From positions 2,170,001-2,234,000 of the forward strand of contig OY756145.1 in assembly GCA_963576785.1 (NCBI GenBank): 64,000 bases of DNA, written 5' to 3'. This document shows positions 11,105 through 24,006 of the stretch, piece after piece (positions within the stretch are counted from its first letter, which is position 1; every line of letters begins with the position of its first letter). The position numbers were made by a program, and so were the translations under genes. The DNA comes from Chlorophyllum brunneum (taxonomy: Eukaryota; Basidiomycota; Agaricomycetes; Agaricales; Agaricaceae). A model generated the notes under the pieces. That model made no database searches. It was not told where the DNA came from and saw only the letters and a program-made list of their open reading frames with translations.

Positions 11105-13077
11105 ATGGGACTGCGTCTGGTCTCTCAGCGACTCGGTACATCCAAAAGGCGTCTCGCTACTACTTCAAGTCGATGGAGACAAGTTATTGCTGAAAAGAAT
11201 CCTGGTATAAATGCCCTCGTCTACTCTACTCCGCCACCCGATGTAGCCCCAAGCAATGGACCACTTTCGGGCGTTGCTGTCGCTGTGAAGGACAACATTG
11301 CAACATTTGACTCACCCACGACATGCTCCTCTGTCATGCTTGATGGTGGGCCCTATCTATCTGTAATGATATGAGCCGCTCAAAGGATTTGTTTAGACTT
11401 CACCTCGCCTTTCGACGCTACAGCAGTAAAGCTATTGCGCGAAGCTGGAGCAGATATCGTCGGAAAGGCAAACTGTGATGAGTTTGGCATGGGGTGCGTT
11501 GGCTCTGAGCATCTGAACGCGTCCATCTAACCGGTAAATCCCAGTTCACTGAACAAATACTCCAGCCATGGAGTTACTCTTAATCCATATCAACTCCCAT
11601 CGTGCAAGGCAGAAACGCGGTACCCTGGAGGAAGCTCTGGCGGCAGTGCTGCTGCAGTAGCCGCAGGAATGTGTCAGGTGTGAGTGGTCAGTTTATGAAT
11701 GTTCCTGTCCACGCTTAATGAATGTGACAGAGCACTAGGAACGGACACTGGTGGTTCTATACGACTACCTGCATCATATTGCGGAATTTCTGGTCTGAAA
11801 CCATCTTATGGGTTGGTTAGCCGGTGTGTATATATCTCATTAAAATAACTTAGGGCCATTTGAATATTTGCTTAGATATGGTGTCGTGTCCTACGCAGAC
11901 AGCCTGGACTGCGTGGGCGTTTTGGCTTCAACGGTCCATGATATCGAACGGGTTTTTGGTGGGTCATTTTGATCACATTAACCTGCTGACAATGGGACTG
12001 AACGTACCAAAGGAGTAATATCTGCCTACGACGTACAAGACCCAACGTCGGCTACTCCCGAAGTAAGGGAGCGCTCCTCAGAAGCCCTGAGAGCACGCCT
12101 ATCGCGCTGGGATTCTGAGAGGGGCTCGAACCAACCTCTCAAAGGCCTAAGGATTGGTATCCCACAGGTGAGTTCTCTACAGAGGGTAGCTTCTACTCTA
12201 TATTCATGCGCGCCCATCCAGGAATTTTTTCCCTCGGAATTATCTTCCACCGTTATCAGACCTATACGGAGCGTGATCAGGCTACTCCGGGAACAAGGCG
12301 CTTTTGTATCACCAGTCTCGCTACCATCAACGTCATACGCCTTGAGTTCCTACTACGTACTCGCCAGCGCCGAGGCAAGTAGTAATTTGGCGCGATATGA
12401 TGGCATACATTTCGGTATGGTGTCCTCTGTTGTCTTGGCTGCACAGCAAATCTGATGATATATTAACTAGGATGTCATATCCGGCCACCTCCTGGCAGTG
12501 ATATCACGAAAACATCAAGAAATTATGCCCTCTCCCGATCTCACGGATTTGGACCCGAAGTCAAGAAGCGTATTTTGTTGGGAACATATGCTCTTACAGC
12601 GGAGTAAGTTGTGTTTCCTGTGCGACCAAGGCCGATAGCGACTCATCGTACACCAGTGCATTCGACAACTACTTTCTCCAAGCACAACGAGTGCGACAAC
12701 TTGTTCGGAATGATTTCAACAGTGTCTTCTCAATACCCAACCTCTACTTTACCAATTCTTTCCCTACCACCCAACTACCCTTGGAAAGTTTGGAACGAGT
12801 GGATGTCCTGATCCATCCATCAGCAATCCGAACTGCACCTGCAGTCGAACTTGAGGCGAAAGGGTCATCCGTGCCCAATTTAGACTCGTATGTTCAAGAT
12901 GTTCTCACTGTACCTGCATCACTTGCGGGACTTCCAGCCCTTAGTGTACCAGCTCCAGAAACGTCCTTGGATCCCGACGGTGACGGGTGGCCTATTGGTG
13001 TTAGTGTTGTTGGACAATGGGGGACGGACGAGCTAATTATGAGAGTTGGTGAACTGGTGCAGGAATTGAATGGGTAG
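11105..13077 (+). CDS. HER2: Glutamyl-tRNA(Gln) amidotransferase subunit A, mitochondrial (GatA/HER2)
   Basis: Exons 11105-11345, 11397-11493, 11545-11679, 11731-11823, 11876-11958, 12013-12167, 12222-12414, 12471-12603 and 12657-13077 encode 516 residues. This is an amidase-signature enzyme: catalytic Lys in [12 protein letters not shown], the Gly/Ser loop [16 protein letters not shown] with the cis-Ser, and the nucleophile Ser in [20 protein letters not shown]. Further family blocks are [39 protein letters not shown] and the C-terminal [13 protein letters not shown]. The Arg-rich, acid-free N-terminus ([20 protein letters not shown]) looks like a mitochondrial presequence. With GatB and GatF/C it amidates Glu-tRNA(Gln) in mitochondria. 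The catalytic residues are present and the frame is intact. Introns are 51-56 nt. Confidence 0.95.
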
Positions 13078-14970
13078 CTTGATGATCATAGACGGCTAGA
13101 TCAGGCGTGCATGAGACTGACAGTTGAGGTCTGGTAATGTGATAACACTGTTCATTGGAGGTGAAGCAGGACACCAGCGTGCCTGTCGTGTGGAACCTTA
13201 TGAACTCCGTTATTAAGTGCTGAATAGTCATCTCATCCAGCACATGAAATATGAACCCCTGGAGTCTGTTCCTTTTGAGCGCCTGACAGTGTTCTGTTAC
13301 GAGCAGCCGTTTGGAGTTCTACAAACCGGTAGAATGGGGCCTGCGTGGAAGGGCCATGCGAAGGACTGCATCGGGGATGATGAGCGCTGAGCTTTTGTGG
13401 CATGTCGTTAGGCTACCGCATCTGTTGTAGGAACGGTATAAACGGATTATCACGGAAATTCTACCGGGAAGATGACTTCGTGGATATCAAGGATCTTAAT
13501 CGAAAGATGGTCTTGTCGGTCGGCGCTCAGTTTAATTGTGGCGCACATACATGGGTAACATCGAGATCGTGAAAACGATGGCATGATTCTAAATGGCTTG
13601 CGTGAGAAATCCGAGACACGTAGGGTCCGGTGTGTACTATTCTCGATAGCTTATCTTCTCGGTGTAGTCCGATCTCGCTGAACAAGAAACCCAAGCCGTT
13701 TCCATAGGTCTCTCAAGCGTTTGATGCATGGATTTTTCTAGGTGGTAGTATTCAAAACATCGTTTTACGTGGTGATTGGTTCGGAATGTTGAGTAGAACA
13801 AAATCAGTGATAAACTCGAATGAGTTTTCGCCGGCCCTACATTGATACAAGAAACGCGATGTGATGTGAATATGGAACACAGTGTCAATTCGGTGACGGT
13901 CGATAGCAAGACAGCATGCAAGGAAATCGAGAACAGATCAGAATTTGGACGGATTTATCTTGTAGTGATAGGGTCCTGCTTCGGTGATAGCCGACGACAG
14001 CTGGGGCGGAATTTACATTAATTACGTAACAGGTGATCGGGCCCTATGAGTAGTATCGGCTTGGGATCTGGATTACACGAACCGTATTTGGTCTTTGTGG
14101 CGGTGGAGATTGGGATGATCGCATGAAGTTGGGAGGCGATCGGATGGGATGGTGTTGCGAAGAGGTGTCTGATATCCAGGGGAAGCAGTTCGATCTGTTC
14201 GCGTAGGCGGGAATTCCGTAGAGACGAAGACTGAAAGAAGGTAGGTGTAGATCACGTACTATCAGAACAGAACCTGGAATGGTCGGCGTTACGGAAGGCA
14301 TAAGGATGCCTTCCATATACGTACAACGTCAGAGAACACGGCTTTATGAAGCGAAGAACGGGCAGGTCTCTTGATGTATCAGTGGATGATCAAAACTACT
14401 TACATATGGGCTGTGTAGCATAAAACTGCGCATTGTGGTGACTGGGGTAGATATATCTGCATCATCAGCGCATTATTAAGTCAGGAGATATCTGTCGAGA
14501 ATCCATCATCTGACCTGAGGGGAGAAGAAGCATAGTTGTGAGGCATGGAGGGTCGTGGTTGGGAAAATTCTCCCTAAGTGCTTCTTTTCAGATGCTATTC
14601 CCATGGCCGATGTCGGGAGGGTCTGGTAGTACATGCGTCTATAGCATTAACTACACGAGAACAGCACGACAGCACGGTTGCTGTGGAGGTCCGAGACAGA
14701 AGGCGAAGGGATAGAGTAGTTAGGGGAGAGAGACCCATTTTGGGGTCCACGTGGGTGATCTCGATCGTGAGATCGTTGATTGCTTGTGTCATTTCGAGGA
14801 TAATTTTGCGGGTAAATTCCAAATTTTGACTGCCCTCCGCGTGCCTTGCCACTGCTCCAAGAAAACACCTCGTTTCCCTTTGTTACTGACGCCGACAACA
14901 ACAATTCAACCCTCCTCTCTTTTCTACATTCGACTCGATACACCTCAAATTCACTCATCTGCGTTCGGCT
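13078..14970. other. 1.9 kb spacer without a recognisable gene
   Basis: The stretch lies between GatA (3' end) and the RXT3-like gene (5' end), both on +. Short ORFs occur on the minus strand (for example 14595-14852), but none matches a known family and none extends through plausible splice sites. The last few hundred bases should be the promoter and 5' UTR of the next gene. Confidence 0.45.
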
Positions 14971-17900
14971 ATGAACGTCGCCGCGCTCCTACAGGACTCG
15001 CCCTCCGATGACTCGCACCGTCGCAGACCGCCCCAGCCCCCCAGCAACAATGGCAGCAGTAGTTCTCAAGAACATGGAGAACGTGGTACGAATGGGGGTG
15101 GAGGAATGGCAGGTGCTGGAGAACGAGGAGAACGAGGAGAACGTGGCGAACGTGGTGAAAGGGGGTCAGGAGGGCAATGGCCCTCGTACGACAGAACCCG
15201 TGTGCAATCGCAGAACCAAAACACCTGGCCCCCTCCCTACCCTTCCCGCCCGGCCCCGCCTTCCGCTCCGTCAACGCCGATATCCACTGAAACCTCTCCC
15301 TATGCACAGTCCAAGGAACCTCCCGCCTGGCCCCAACCCGTTGGTAATCCCTATCCACCTTCCGCACCTCAGCCGCCGCCCTCGGCCCCGTACGACGCCG
15401 CATCTGCCCCTCCTTCAGCTCGCCTACGTGCCGGCTCCAATGCCGCTGCCCATTCCCCACCGACGACTGGACCCGGCGTCCCCCCGCCCCTAACTTCCGG
15501 CTCATCGTACATGCCGCCGCCGCATGATTACCCTCATCCACCGCCACATCACCTCCACAAACCCCCGCAGCCTTCGTCTGTCGCGTCCGCGCCTCACTAT
15601 TCAGCTACTGCGCCGGTCGGCGGCCAGCCCCGCCTCCCGATGTCACATTCCCCACCTATCGGCGGATCACCTTACGTGTCTGGACCACCTCCATCCAGCT
15701 CATCCACGCCGCGTCGCCCTCAATCCCAGATCGCAACGCCACAGCCTCCTCATGCCCACGGCCCATCATCGTCTCACCCTTCGCCAGCAATGGCGTCCTT
15801 ACAGATTCCAACCAGTCCCTGGGGTCCTGGTGTCCCGGGTCCGGCACCGGTTGATGGGCGAGAAAGGGAGCTTCGTGATCGCACGCATCCTGCTCTGACT
15901 GGCGAACGAGACCGAGACCGAGCTGGAGACCGCGACAGAGACATGAACCCCCCTCGTGAACGTGAGCGGGATTGGGAGTCCTCAAGAGATCCGGCTCGGC
16001 GGAAGCTCCCCCCTGCTGGTCCCGGTGTCCCGCCTCCGCCTCTTGCTGGCCCGGGAACCGGCGCCCCCCCCCCTCTGGGCCCCGGCGTTCCACCCATTAT
16101 CGGCCCAGGAATACCAGGTAGGCTATTTTATCTACACATCTCTCTGGTATTCATACTTTTCTTATTGTTATCACCGCTCAGAAGATCCACACAAAATTTC
16201 TGCAAGTTCAGCCCCTGGAAGCGGCGTCCCCTCTCGTGCCCAATCACGGTCTCAGGTTGTCAAGGATGAACTGTTGGAGCATGGGAAGGAGATGGAAAGA
16301 GTTCCTCGCATCCCCGAACGTGATATTGCCCCCACAGGACTTGGTCGGACGCCTGACTATCCACCCCGCGATTATCCGCCCTATCGTCGTGAGCCAGGTG
16401 AAATACCTGGACCCGTACCACCGAGTAGGAGAGAGAGGGATGAGTATATCGGTTCTAGTGGTCCTTCTGGTAGTTCAAGGCTCCCACCTCCAGCACCCTC
16501 TGGTGATTATCGGTCTTCTGGTGATTACAGACGCGAACCACCCCCACCACCTCAAGATTACCGACGTGAATCAGAATATCGACAAGTTGACTATAGGCGA
16601 GAGTCTTCCTATTCCCAGGGAGATTACAGACGAGAACCACCCCCAGGTGAATACAGGCGTGAGCCACCACCTCCAGGCGATTACCGAGGAAGAGAAGGGC
16701 CGGCGCCCAGCGATTATAGAAGAGAGCCCCCTCCCAGCGACTACCGCGACCACAGGCGTGAACCACACCCAGCTGACTACCGTCGCGAACCGCTTCCTGG
16801 TGATTATCGGCGTGAACCCCCACCCCCCCCACCACCACCTGGTATGCCCTTAAACGTGCCACCCGACTCTATATTGACCTCTATTGGTTCAGACTACCGA
16901 GGACATGCTGACTATCGTGATCCACGACGAGACTTGCCGCCTCCAGCAGGTCCTGGACACAGCCCTGAAGTATACCGGCGTGAAGTACCCGAATACCGCC
17001 GCGAACCACAAGACTACCCGCCCTCTCGCCGTAACTCTAACGAAAGCCGTCGTGAACGGGATAGAGAAAGGGAACGTATGGAAAGGGATAGAGAAATGAT
17101 GAGAGAACGGGACAGAGAAGTAGACGTTCGTCGTAGTGAACCAGGATCCGGTCCAGCCATCGCTCCAGGTGAGCGTCAACCCCGTCGCTCTCCTCACCAA
17201 ACCCGCGACTTGGACCGTGAGCCTTACCATCGACGACCTGAAGCAGGAGATTATAGACGCGAGCCCCCACCTGGTCAAGTCCCACACGACTACCGCGGTC
17301 CCCCACCTGAAAGCTATCGCTCTTCGGAGTATCGACCCCCCGGTGATTATCGCCGTGAAACTCTACCCTCGGATTACCCCCCGCCGCGTCGTGACCATCA
17401 TGTCCATCCCCAAGATTATCGAAGGGAAGAATATCCCAGACAACCTCCCCATCCTCATGCTCCTCCTGGACCTCCGCCTCCCCCAATTCGGCAGGACCAG
17501 AGAGCTCCACCCCCTCCAGACTACAGACCAGATTACAGACATGAACTTCCTCCTGGGCCTCCAGGGCCTCCAGGGCCTCCTGGTGATTACCGTGGTCCAC
17601 CTGGGTCATTACCTCCTACAGGGGACTATCCAAGGCAAGGACCTCCACCATCCGGCCAGGAGTTTAAGAACCGGGAATCTGGTGAGATCTTCACGGGCAC
17701 AGGCTCTCGGGATTACATCCGACGGGAGCGTGAAAGGGAACTCCCACGAGATGGCGATTATCCGAGGCCACCCCCTGGAGACTATCACAGAAGAAGAGAT
17801 GAAGGTGGAGACTACATTGCTCGGTCATCGCAACAGCTGCCGCCTGGACCGGGCCTTCCTGGCAGGCCGAGTACTCCGGGCGCAGAAGTGTATGTCAAGC

Positions 17901-20900
17901 ATCTTTCCGATCGTGAAAGGGACAGGGAACGTGAGAGATGGGAGCAAAGGGAGAGAGAAAGAGGCGGCGATCGCAATCATTATTATCCGCCGCCCCAACC
18001 ACTCGGCGGCAGCGGTGGTCCTCCACCATCTGGAAGTACTCCTCATCACCACGGCCACCCTCACTCACATCCCAAACAACACGTCCATCATCATCACCAA
18101 CCCCACCACCACCATGTAATTCACCAACATCAGCATCACTCTCATCCCCACGGTGTGCATCAAGGCCCACCACCGCATGGCACCCCAACCGGTCCCGGTG
18201 GAAATGGACCTATTGGCCAAGGACCACCAACGTCTCAGGGTGGTGGTGCCCCACCTCCACCCTCGCAGAGACAACTACAAGGCCAGTTCTCGACACGGTT
18301 TGTCTCGGTTCATGCACAAGCTGGTTCAAGAATGGGGTCACCTATTCCCGGTCCGGCTGCCCCTGGTGTTGTAGGACCCAGTGGGAGTGGTAGAGACACA
18401 AGAAAGGATATTGGTGGCAGTGTGAGTGCCGGAAAGGAGGCGAAAAAGATGCGGAGTGTAGGTCAACCTGGGCCTGGTATGGTCCCTGGAAGGCGGGATA
18501 GAGATGAAAGGGAAAGGGAGAGGGAGATTCATCAACCGTATCCTCAGCAAACTCCACAATCTGTTCCACAACGGGATGGACAAGGAAGAGTTTTGGGGCA
18601 TGGATACCCTCATAGCCATGGGCCTCATGGTCAACCGTACGATGAGTATATCGTCGATGAGATGGAGCAGCAGCAACAACAAATGCAGATGCAGGCGCAA
18701 CATCACTCCCACCCCCATCTTCCTCATTCGCATCAACTTCAACAACAATCCGTTCCTCAGCATCCATATCCTTTGGCTCCACGAGTTGGATATTACCAAC
18801 CACCACAGGAAAGTGCAGAGGAATTTTGGCCACAAGAACAGCCCGATAGGGAAGTAAAGGCGAGGTATAAAATTAATTTGGGGACGTTTGTGTACCCGAA
18901 TACACCGTTCCCTTATTACTTCGACGTTGGAGAGTGGGTTGGCGTTAATCCCGGTGTGAAGGGACAGAAAGAGAAGGAAGGTGAGGTGAACGAGGCGGTA
19001 AAAGAGAAGGTGGGAGAGAATCATGTGGAGGTTGAAGCCAAAATGGACGTCGATGACGAAGAGACGTCTGTAAAGGATAAGGAGAAAGAGAAAGAGGACG
19101 AAGGGGAAAAGGAAGTTCTGGAGAAGGAAAAGGAGCGGGAGCAGGAGGTGATGGCAATGGCAGAGACGAAAGAGCCCAAAGAAAAAGAAAAGGAGAAGGA
19201 GAAAGCGGCTGAGGCGCAGGCCGCTAAGACCGATGTCCAGAAGGATGACGATGACGATATGCTCGACGTAGAAACCCGAGCCATAATCCTCATTCCTAAC
19301 GGATACATTCCTCGCGAGAAACCACCTGTCCCCCATATTTGGGGTGGAGGTGTTATTGGTAGACCCATCGAGCCCCATCGCCGAGCTCCGTCCACTCCAG
19401 ACCAGGATAAACCGGAATCTCCAATGCGTCCGAAGAAGAGACGCATATATACCGATGATTCAGACCTCTTCCTTTGTGCCTTGCATTCTGGTTGGCTGAC
19501 ATGGAGTGCTTCTGCACACGCTCGAGACAAGGGCAAGGACATTCGCATTGAAGTAAGGATTATTCGATGTGCAGGTGCCGGTGCTGGTAGTGTTTTTGCC
19601 GTTGGTGCTGGTGCGTTTGCCGGGAAGTATGCGCCTGCGGTAAATGGCGTCGTGGCGACAAATGGTCTTCACAGGAAGAATGAGAACGTGAAGATCCCGG
19701 TGGTGAGAAAGGAGGAGATTGTAGGGAGGTTTATTGGTGGTTGGGGAGAGAAGTGCTTTGTGAAAGAGTTCGATGGGGAGACTGAGGATGAGGATAATGA
19801 TGGGCGCGGTTTGGTCAGTGCGGGTTGGGGCAGTGGGCACGACGGTAGTGCTATCGAGGTGGTGAACGTCGAATTTGTCGAGGTAGGTTTCCAGTTTTCG
19901 TTGGATTTGATGAGAAATTAAAACTGTGTAGAAGGGAACCACTAGGAATGCGCCTGGTCTTGGAAGACGGAACCGTACTCAGCGACTTCTAGAGTATAAC
20001 GAGCGTAGAGCAGCAGTACTTGGGCTTCAACGACTAGCGCCCCCTCGACTTGCCGGCAGGAAGCGGAAACGCAACTGGGACCAGTGGCTATCGTCAAGGA
20101 GACTGCCAAACGCGACCGTACTGGACGTAATCCACGAAATACCGGAGGATGAGACGACAGAGGATGAGCGACCCGAGCTGCCTATGGAGCCCGAACGTAA
20201 GGAGGAAGTACACCTTATGGGTGTACGAACGATTGTGTTTGGCACCGGGCTCGCTGGCGACATGCGACTTGGGTATGTTGTGCTAGCCTCTCCGAAGTGG
20301 ATGCGACTGACATAAGGCTTTTCATAGGTATAAGTACCAGCCTCATACACTCAAGGATATTCTCTTCCCCGTACCTTCCACAACTATCCTTGACCGGCCT
20401 CCCATTCGTAAACGCCGTCGCACAACAATAGGCTCGGAAGAAATCCTAATGGACATTGATTCGGCTGAGTCGGAACCACCAGCACCTACCCCCAACCGAC
20501 CTGTAATTCTCGAGACGCCCAAGGAGAGTTACTTGTTGTCGTTGACTCATGGTTCAGAATTCAACCCTGAAGGGAGGAGTTATGATATCTCGCTGATTTT
20601 GGAAGGCGAGGTGGAAGAAGATCGCGAGGATGCGGTAGTCCTGGTCGTTGCTGACAAGAATGCGGTGAAGGCTTCTCAAGAGGTTCCGCCTCTTACACCA
20701 CCCGCTGACGATGAACCAAGCGAGCTGAAGTCAGCCCCTGTCCCGTCAGCGTCTGATGTCACTATGGATGGTGATGAGCCAGTGTCCAAGTCGTCCAATG
20801 AGATTCAGGCAAATACGCAATCTCAAGAGCCCGCCACATCGTCGCCGAGTCTGTCGTCACCTGTCCCCGAGACTGACACACACCCTACGAATACCGAGTC

Positions 20901-21261
20901 CTCAGCAGCAGCAGTTATTAACATGACGGCTGAATCCATGAGCGCCACAAAAATACATGCAACTCTTCCTCCACAATCTCGCGAAGATGTATCAATACTT
21001 GATACTCAACCTCGGATTGATAAGGATACACCCGCTATAAAGACACCAGGAGACAAGATAGAGCCGACGGCCAAACCCTCTCAGAAGACCGTCTTTAAAC
21101 ACCCTGTCGCCCAGGTGTTGCAGCGTCATGTTGGAGAGGACATGTTCAGATTCACGGAGGAAGGGATCAATATAGCAGATGGGGAGGATTCGATGAGAAC
21201 TGAGTGGCTGGTACAAGTGAAAAGCTGGAAGTGGGCAACACGAAAAATTGTGAGGGTATGA
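14971..21261 (+). CDS. RXT3: RXT3-like subunit of a histone deacetylase complex, very large and repeat-rich
   Basis: Exons 14971-16117, 16182-19893, 19946-20272 and 20328-21261 give about 2,039 residues. The first 1,250 residues are low complexity: Pro/Ser-rich, a GER repeat, RD/RE runs, about thirty DYRREP-type repeats, a His-rich stretch near 18040-18160 and a Lys/Glu stretch near 18950-19210. The conserved RXT3 core follows: KINLGTFVYPNTPFPYYF, IILIPNGYIPREKPPVPHIW, RRIYTDDSDLFLCALHSGWL, TWSASAHARDKGKDIRIEVR, then NAPGLGRRNRTQRLLEYNER, TIVFGTGLAGDMRLG and YKYQPHTLKDILFP. Rxt3 belongs to the Rpd3L/Sin3 deacetylase complex, so a nuclear corepressor role is expected. The intron between exons 2 and 3 was placed at 19894-19945 because only this phase joins the conserved blocks. 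The C-terminal 300 residues look disordered apart from the final segment. Confidence 0.82.
15121..15159 (+). repeat. Short in-frame GER tandem repeat
   Basis: GGA-GAA-CGT-type hexamers/nonamers encode a run of Gly-Glu-Arg triplets inside the RXT3-like protein. This is a coding repeat, not a separate element. Confidence 0.7.
16370..17815 (+). repeat. DYRREP-type coding repeat array in the RXT3-like gene
   Basis: About thirty degenerate copies of a motif around (G/S)DYRREPPPP occur over roughly 480 codons, spaced 8-20 residues apart, with synonymous variation between copies. The Arg/Glu/Tyr/Pro pattern suggests a disordered, phosphorylatable or charge-patterned region. Confidence 0.75.
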
Positions 21262-22782
21262 CTTTGATTGCTACCTTTTTCCACCGTTGATTTTGTTTAT
21301 TGCTTTGATGATCACGAACTTCTTTATCTCTGTTTGTATTTCGCTAACTATTGCACGCATCTTGTACTCACATTCTCACTTTTATACGCATGAATTATGA
21401 TCCTGTACGACCCAAGAGTAAACGTCATATGCTGAAAAAGGAAGGTATGTTACTCTTAAAGGGAATTGCTGACAATCCACCCTCAAGCTGTTAGTTGGGG
21501 GATTCACTGTAAACCTACATGAAATTCCAACTCATTTTTCTTCCAGGCCGCCATTACCGTTTTCAAACATTCAATATTCAACGTTCAAACCCGGGGACCG
21601 CAGACATTCGGTGAATGTGTGCAGAGGACGTGCCTCATGCTATGCCATTTAACGTCACTAAATTCTTCGCCCAAACACCCTCCACAAGGAGGCTGACAGG
21701 AATTTTGCACGCGAACCCCGAGACAGTTCGGTTGATATATAAATCTTACCCTCGCATTTCTTCCTTCGGAACCACGACCTCGTGCGCGCCGGAACCCCAG
21801 ACCAGTGGCGGATAGAAACACCTCTCCATGACCGACATCTTCGAATAACATCTTGCTCATCTTGCACAGTCACCATGACGCAAGGTGCACAAACACCGCC
21901 TTTGGTTAGCAAATGGGTGCGGTGATATCTGTTCATTATGGCTGACTTTGGATTTACAGCTTGGGCAACCATACAAGGCTTCTGCACCGTGCCTCTTCGA
22001 GTTGGCGTGGTGGGTAGCCTACCGTCCCTTTCGATACTTGAACGGTGGCTGACTCGTACGGGCTTAAGCAACAAATTAAATGATCCAGGCCATCTTTAAT
22101 CGCGAGGGAACTATCATAGTCACCGTCGCACATATAAGTGTCCTATCCCTCACCGTCGGCAAGTGTTTTGTGGCCACCCAGGATTATACCTACTCATCCA
22201 GGTGCAGACAAAAGAACGGCAGGTAGGAATGTCCCTAGTCCTCTCCAGCACCCTCTCTCGGTATTAGGGGTTGTCTTATCGTACTCTATATACCCCACTC
22301 AAATTCTGGCACGGCCTTGATTTCTCCCCAACCCTGGCTTATTCTACATGTATCAGCGCAATTTGATGTTTCTTCCCTCTATCTCTCTTTGCTGTTTTCT
22401 GCTCTTTCTCTCCTTCTCTCTTCTTCCTGTCGTCATTTTCATATTTCCTGTCTCGATTCAGCCGGTTAATAGTCCCCAGAGCACCTTCTTTTTTCACCAC
22501 TCCCGGTCCTACAGATGAACCCTCACCATACAAGTCCGCTCTTAAAGCACTATCTTTACGGTTATGTCGCTCCTTTCGGGTACATTCTTTAGCACAAGTC
22601 CATTCCTTCGTCCCAAATTCCTTTCGTTACCAATATCTACGTAGAAGCATGCGTGGTTGATACATCTTGTTACATTTGCATGATAACCAACAGCCATAGT
22701 ATAGCGCATGCTGGATGACGTATGCAATAAAGTAAATGATACTCATACACGGCATGGATATAGAAGGTATACAAATAGGTAC
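21262..22782. other. Convergent spacer, no gene recognised
   Basis: The region lies between the stop codons of the RXT3-like gene (+) and ALG5 (-). It contains a pyrimidine-rich stretch near 22365-22440 and short unrelated ORFs only. Confidence 0.45.
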
Positions 22783-24006
22783 TTAATCTGATTTCAATTT
22801 GGTGGGCATGGCTTTCCACCGTCCTGTCAGCAGATTAGCTCTGACAATCAACAGGTCGCGCAGCATCTGCAATGATGCGGTGATGACATTGAGTTTGCTA
22901 CCAGCAACTTCATGCCAGTCCACTGGAACTTCATCTACGGGTATCCGTAGTTGCTTTGCCAGGAGCAAAAGCTCAACATCGAAAATCCATGTCGGAAGGT
23001 GTTGTGCAGGGAAAATTTGCTGTGCGGCCGATCGGGAAAAGAGTTTGAAACCGCATTGGGTATCGCGAATATGACCCACTCCTACGATCCTCAAAATCGT
23101 GTGAAGACCATACATTAGGATATTGCGTAGTAAGGAGCGCTGTGGAAAGAGTTTAGGTAAGTCATGGGCTCGAACGAGAGCAGAATGCACAAACCTTGAC
23201 GACAGCGTCTGAATTAACCAGATGAGCACGACTTCCAACAACCACCCCAGGCTTTCGCTTCGGAGCAATCTCATCCATGGCTTTCCAAAGGTTCTCCAAG
23301 TCAGAGAACTTGCTTGCGCCATCAGCATCCACCATTAACAAGCGTTCTCCACCACCGTGCAACATCCCGTGTCTCACAGCACCGCCCTTGCCGACGTTCT
23401 TTTCGAGTGTAACAACCCGAATGTCGCTTTTAGGGTATTTCGCACCAAGCTCCAGAGCGACTTTCGACGTGTCGTCGGAGGATCCATCATCCACGATGAG
23501 AATTTCATAAGACCGTTTGGGAGAGTGCGATTCTAGGTGGGTTATGGTTTCGTTCATCATTATTGGGAGCCTGTCCTTTTCGTTGAACGCCGGAACGACG
23601 ACCGTCAAGTCCACAGTGCTCGGGTCAGATATTGAGGGTAAAGGGCGTGGTTTTAAAGGTGATTTGTGTGAGAGGTATTTCTTCTCGGAATCATGTGTGA
23701 TTATAGGTGGTGGTGACCAATATATGAGAGAAAGATAAAACTATGAGGAAATTTGATCAGCGAATGGTTCCAGAAACCATATATGCAAGCTGTGAAGGAG
23801 TATCAGAGCAGGACATGAATGCCCTGACCCTATAGATTGTCGTCGTTGACGCGGCGTGCAACACACGAATGAGCTGACCCGCGGCTCAAAGAACAAGGAT
23901 GAAGAGAGTTCATCATTCCATTTAAATAATGAATCAGCATACTTACAGCACCGAAACTACCAGCGAGAGCTACGAGAGAGCTGTAAACGAGAGAAGGTTG
24001 GTCCAT
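22783..24006 (-). CDS. ALG5: Dolichyl-phosphate beta-glucosyltransferase ALG5
   Basis: Exons 24006-23947, 23740-23195 and 23139-22783 give 320 residues. The first exon plus the start of the second form an N-terminal membrane anchor (LVYSSLVALAGSFGA joined to FYLSLIYWS). The GT2 domain follows: TVDLTVVVPAFNEKDRLP, YEILIVDDGSSDDTSKVA, NVGKGGAVRHGML, LMVDADGASKFSDLENLW (DxD-type motif), VVGSRAHL, GHIRDTQCGFKLFSRSAA and PTWIFDVELLLLAKQLRIPV. The enzyme transfers glucose from UDP-glucose to dolichyl phosphate on the cytosolic face of the ER, supplying the glucosylation steps of N-glycan assembly. The 206-nt first intron is long for this window. It was accepted because joining its ends restores a continuous hydrophobic helix. 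The start codon therefore carries more doubt than the catalytic part. Confidence 0.92.

Noticed and set aside
10799..11374. Extended + frame reading into MAK11 as a longer GatA N-terminus
   Set aside because: It overlaps MAK11 coding sequence antisense. The ATG at 11105 begins a good mitochondrial presequence.
14969..15547. 192-residue minus-strand ORF and other long frames at 15-18 kb
   Set aside because: They are shadows of repetitive Pro/Arg-rich coding sequence with biased codons.
18338..19378. 346-residue minus-strand ORF
   Set aside because: It is the antisense shadow of the RXT3-like exon, hydrophobic because it mirrors Glu/Lys-rich codons, and has no start or splice context.
22365..22440. 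Pyrimidine-rich tract as a possible repeat element or polypyrimidine promoter
   Set aside because: It has no defined unit and sits in a convergent 3' region, so it is ordinary low complexity.
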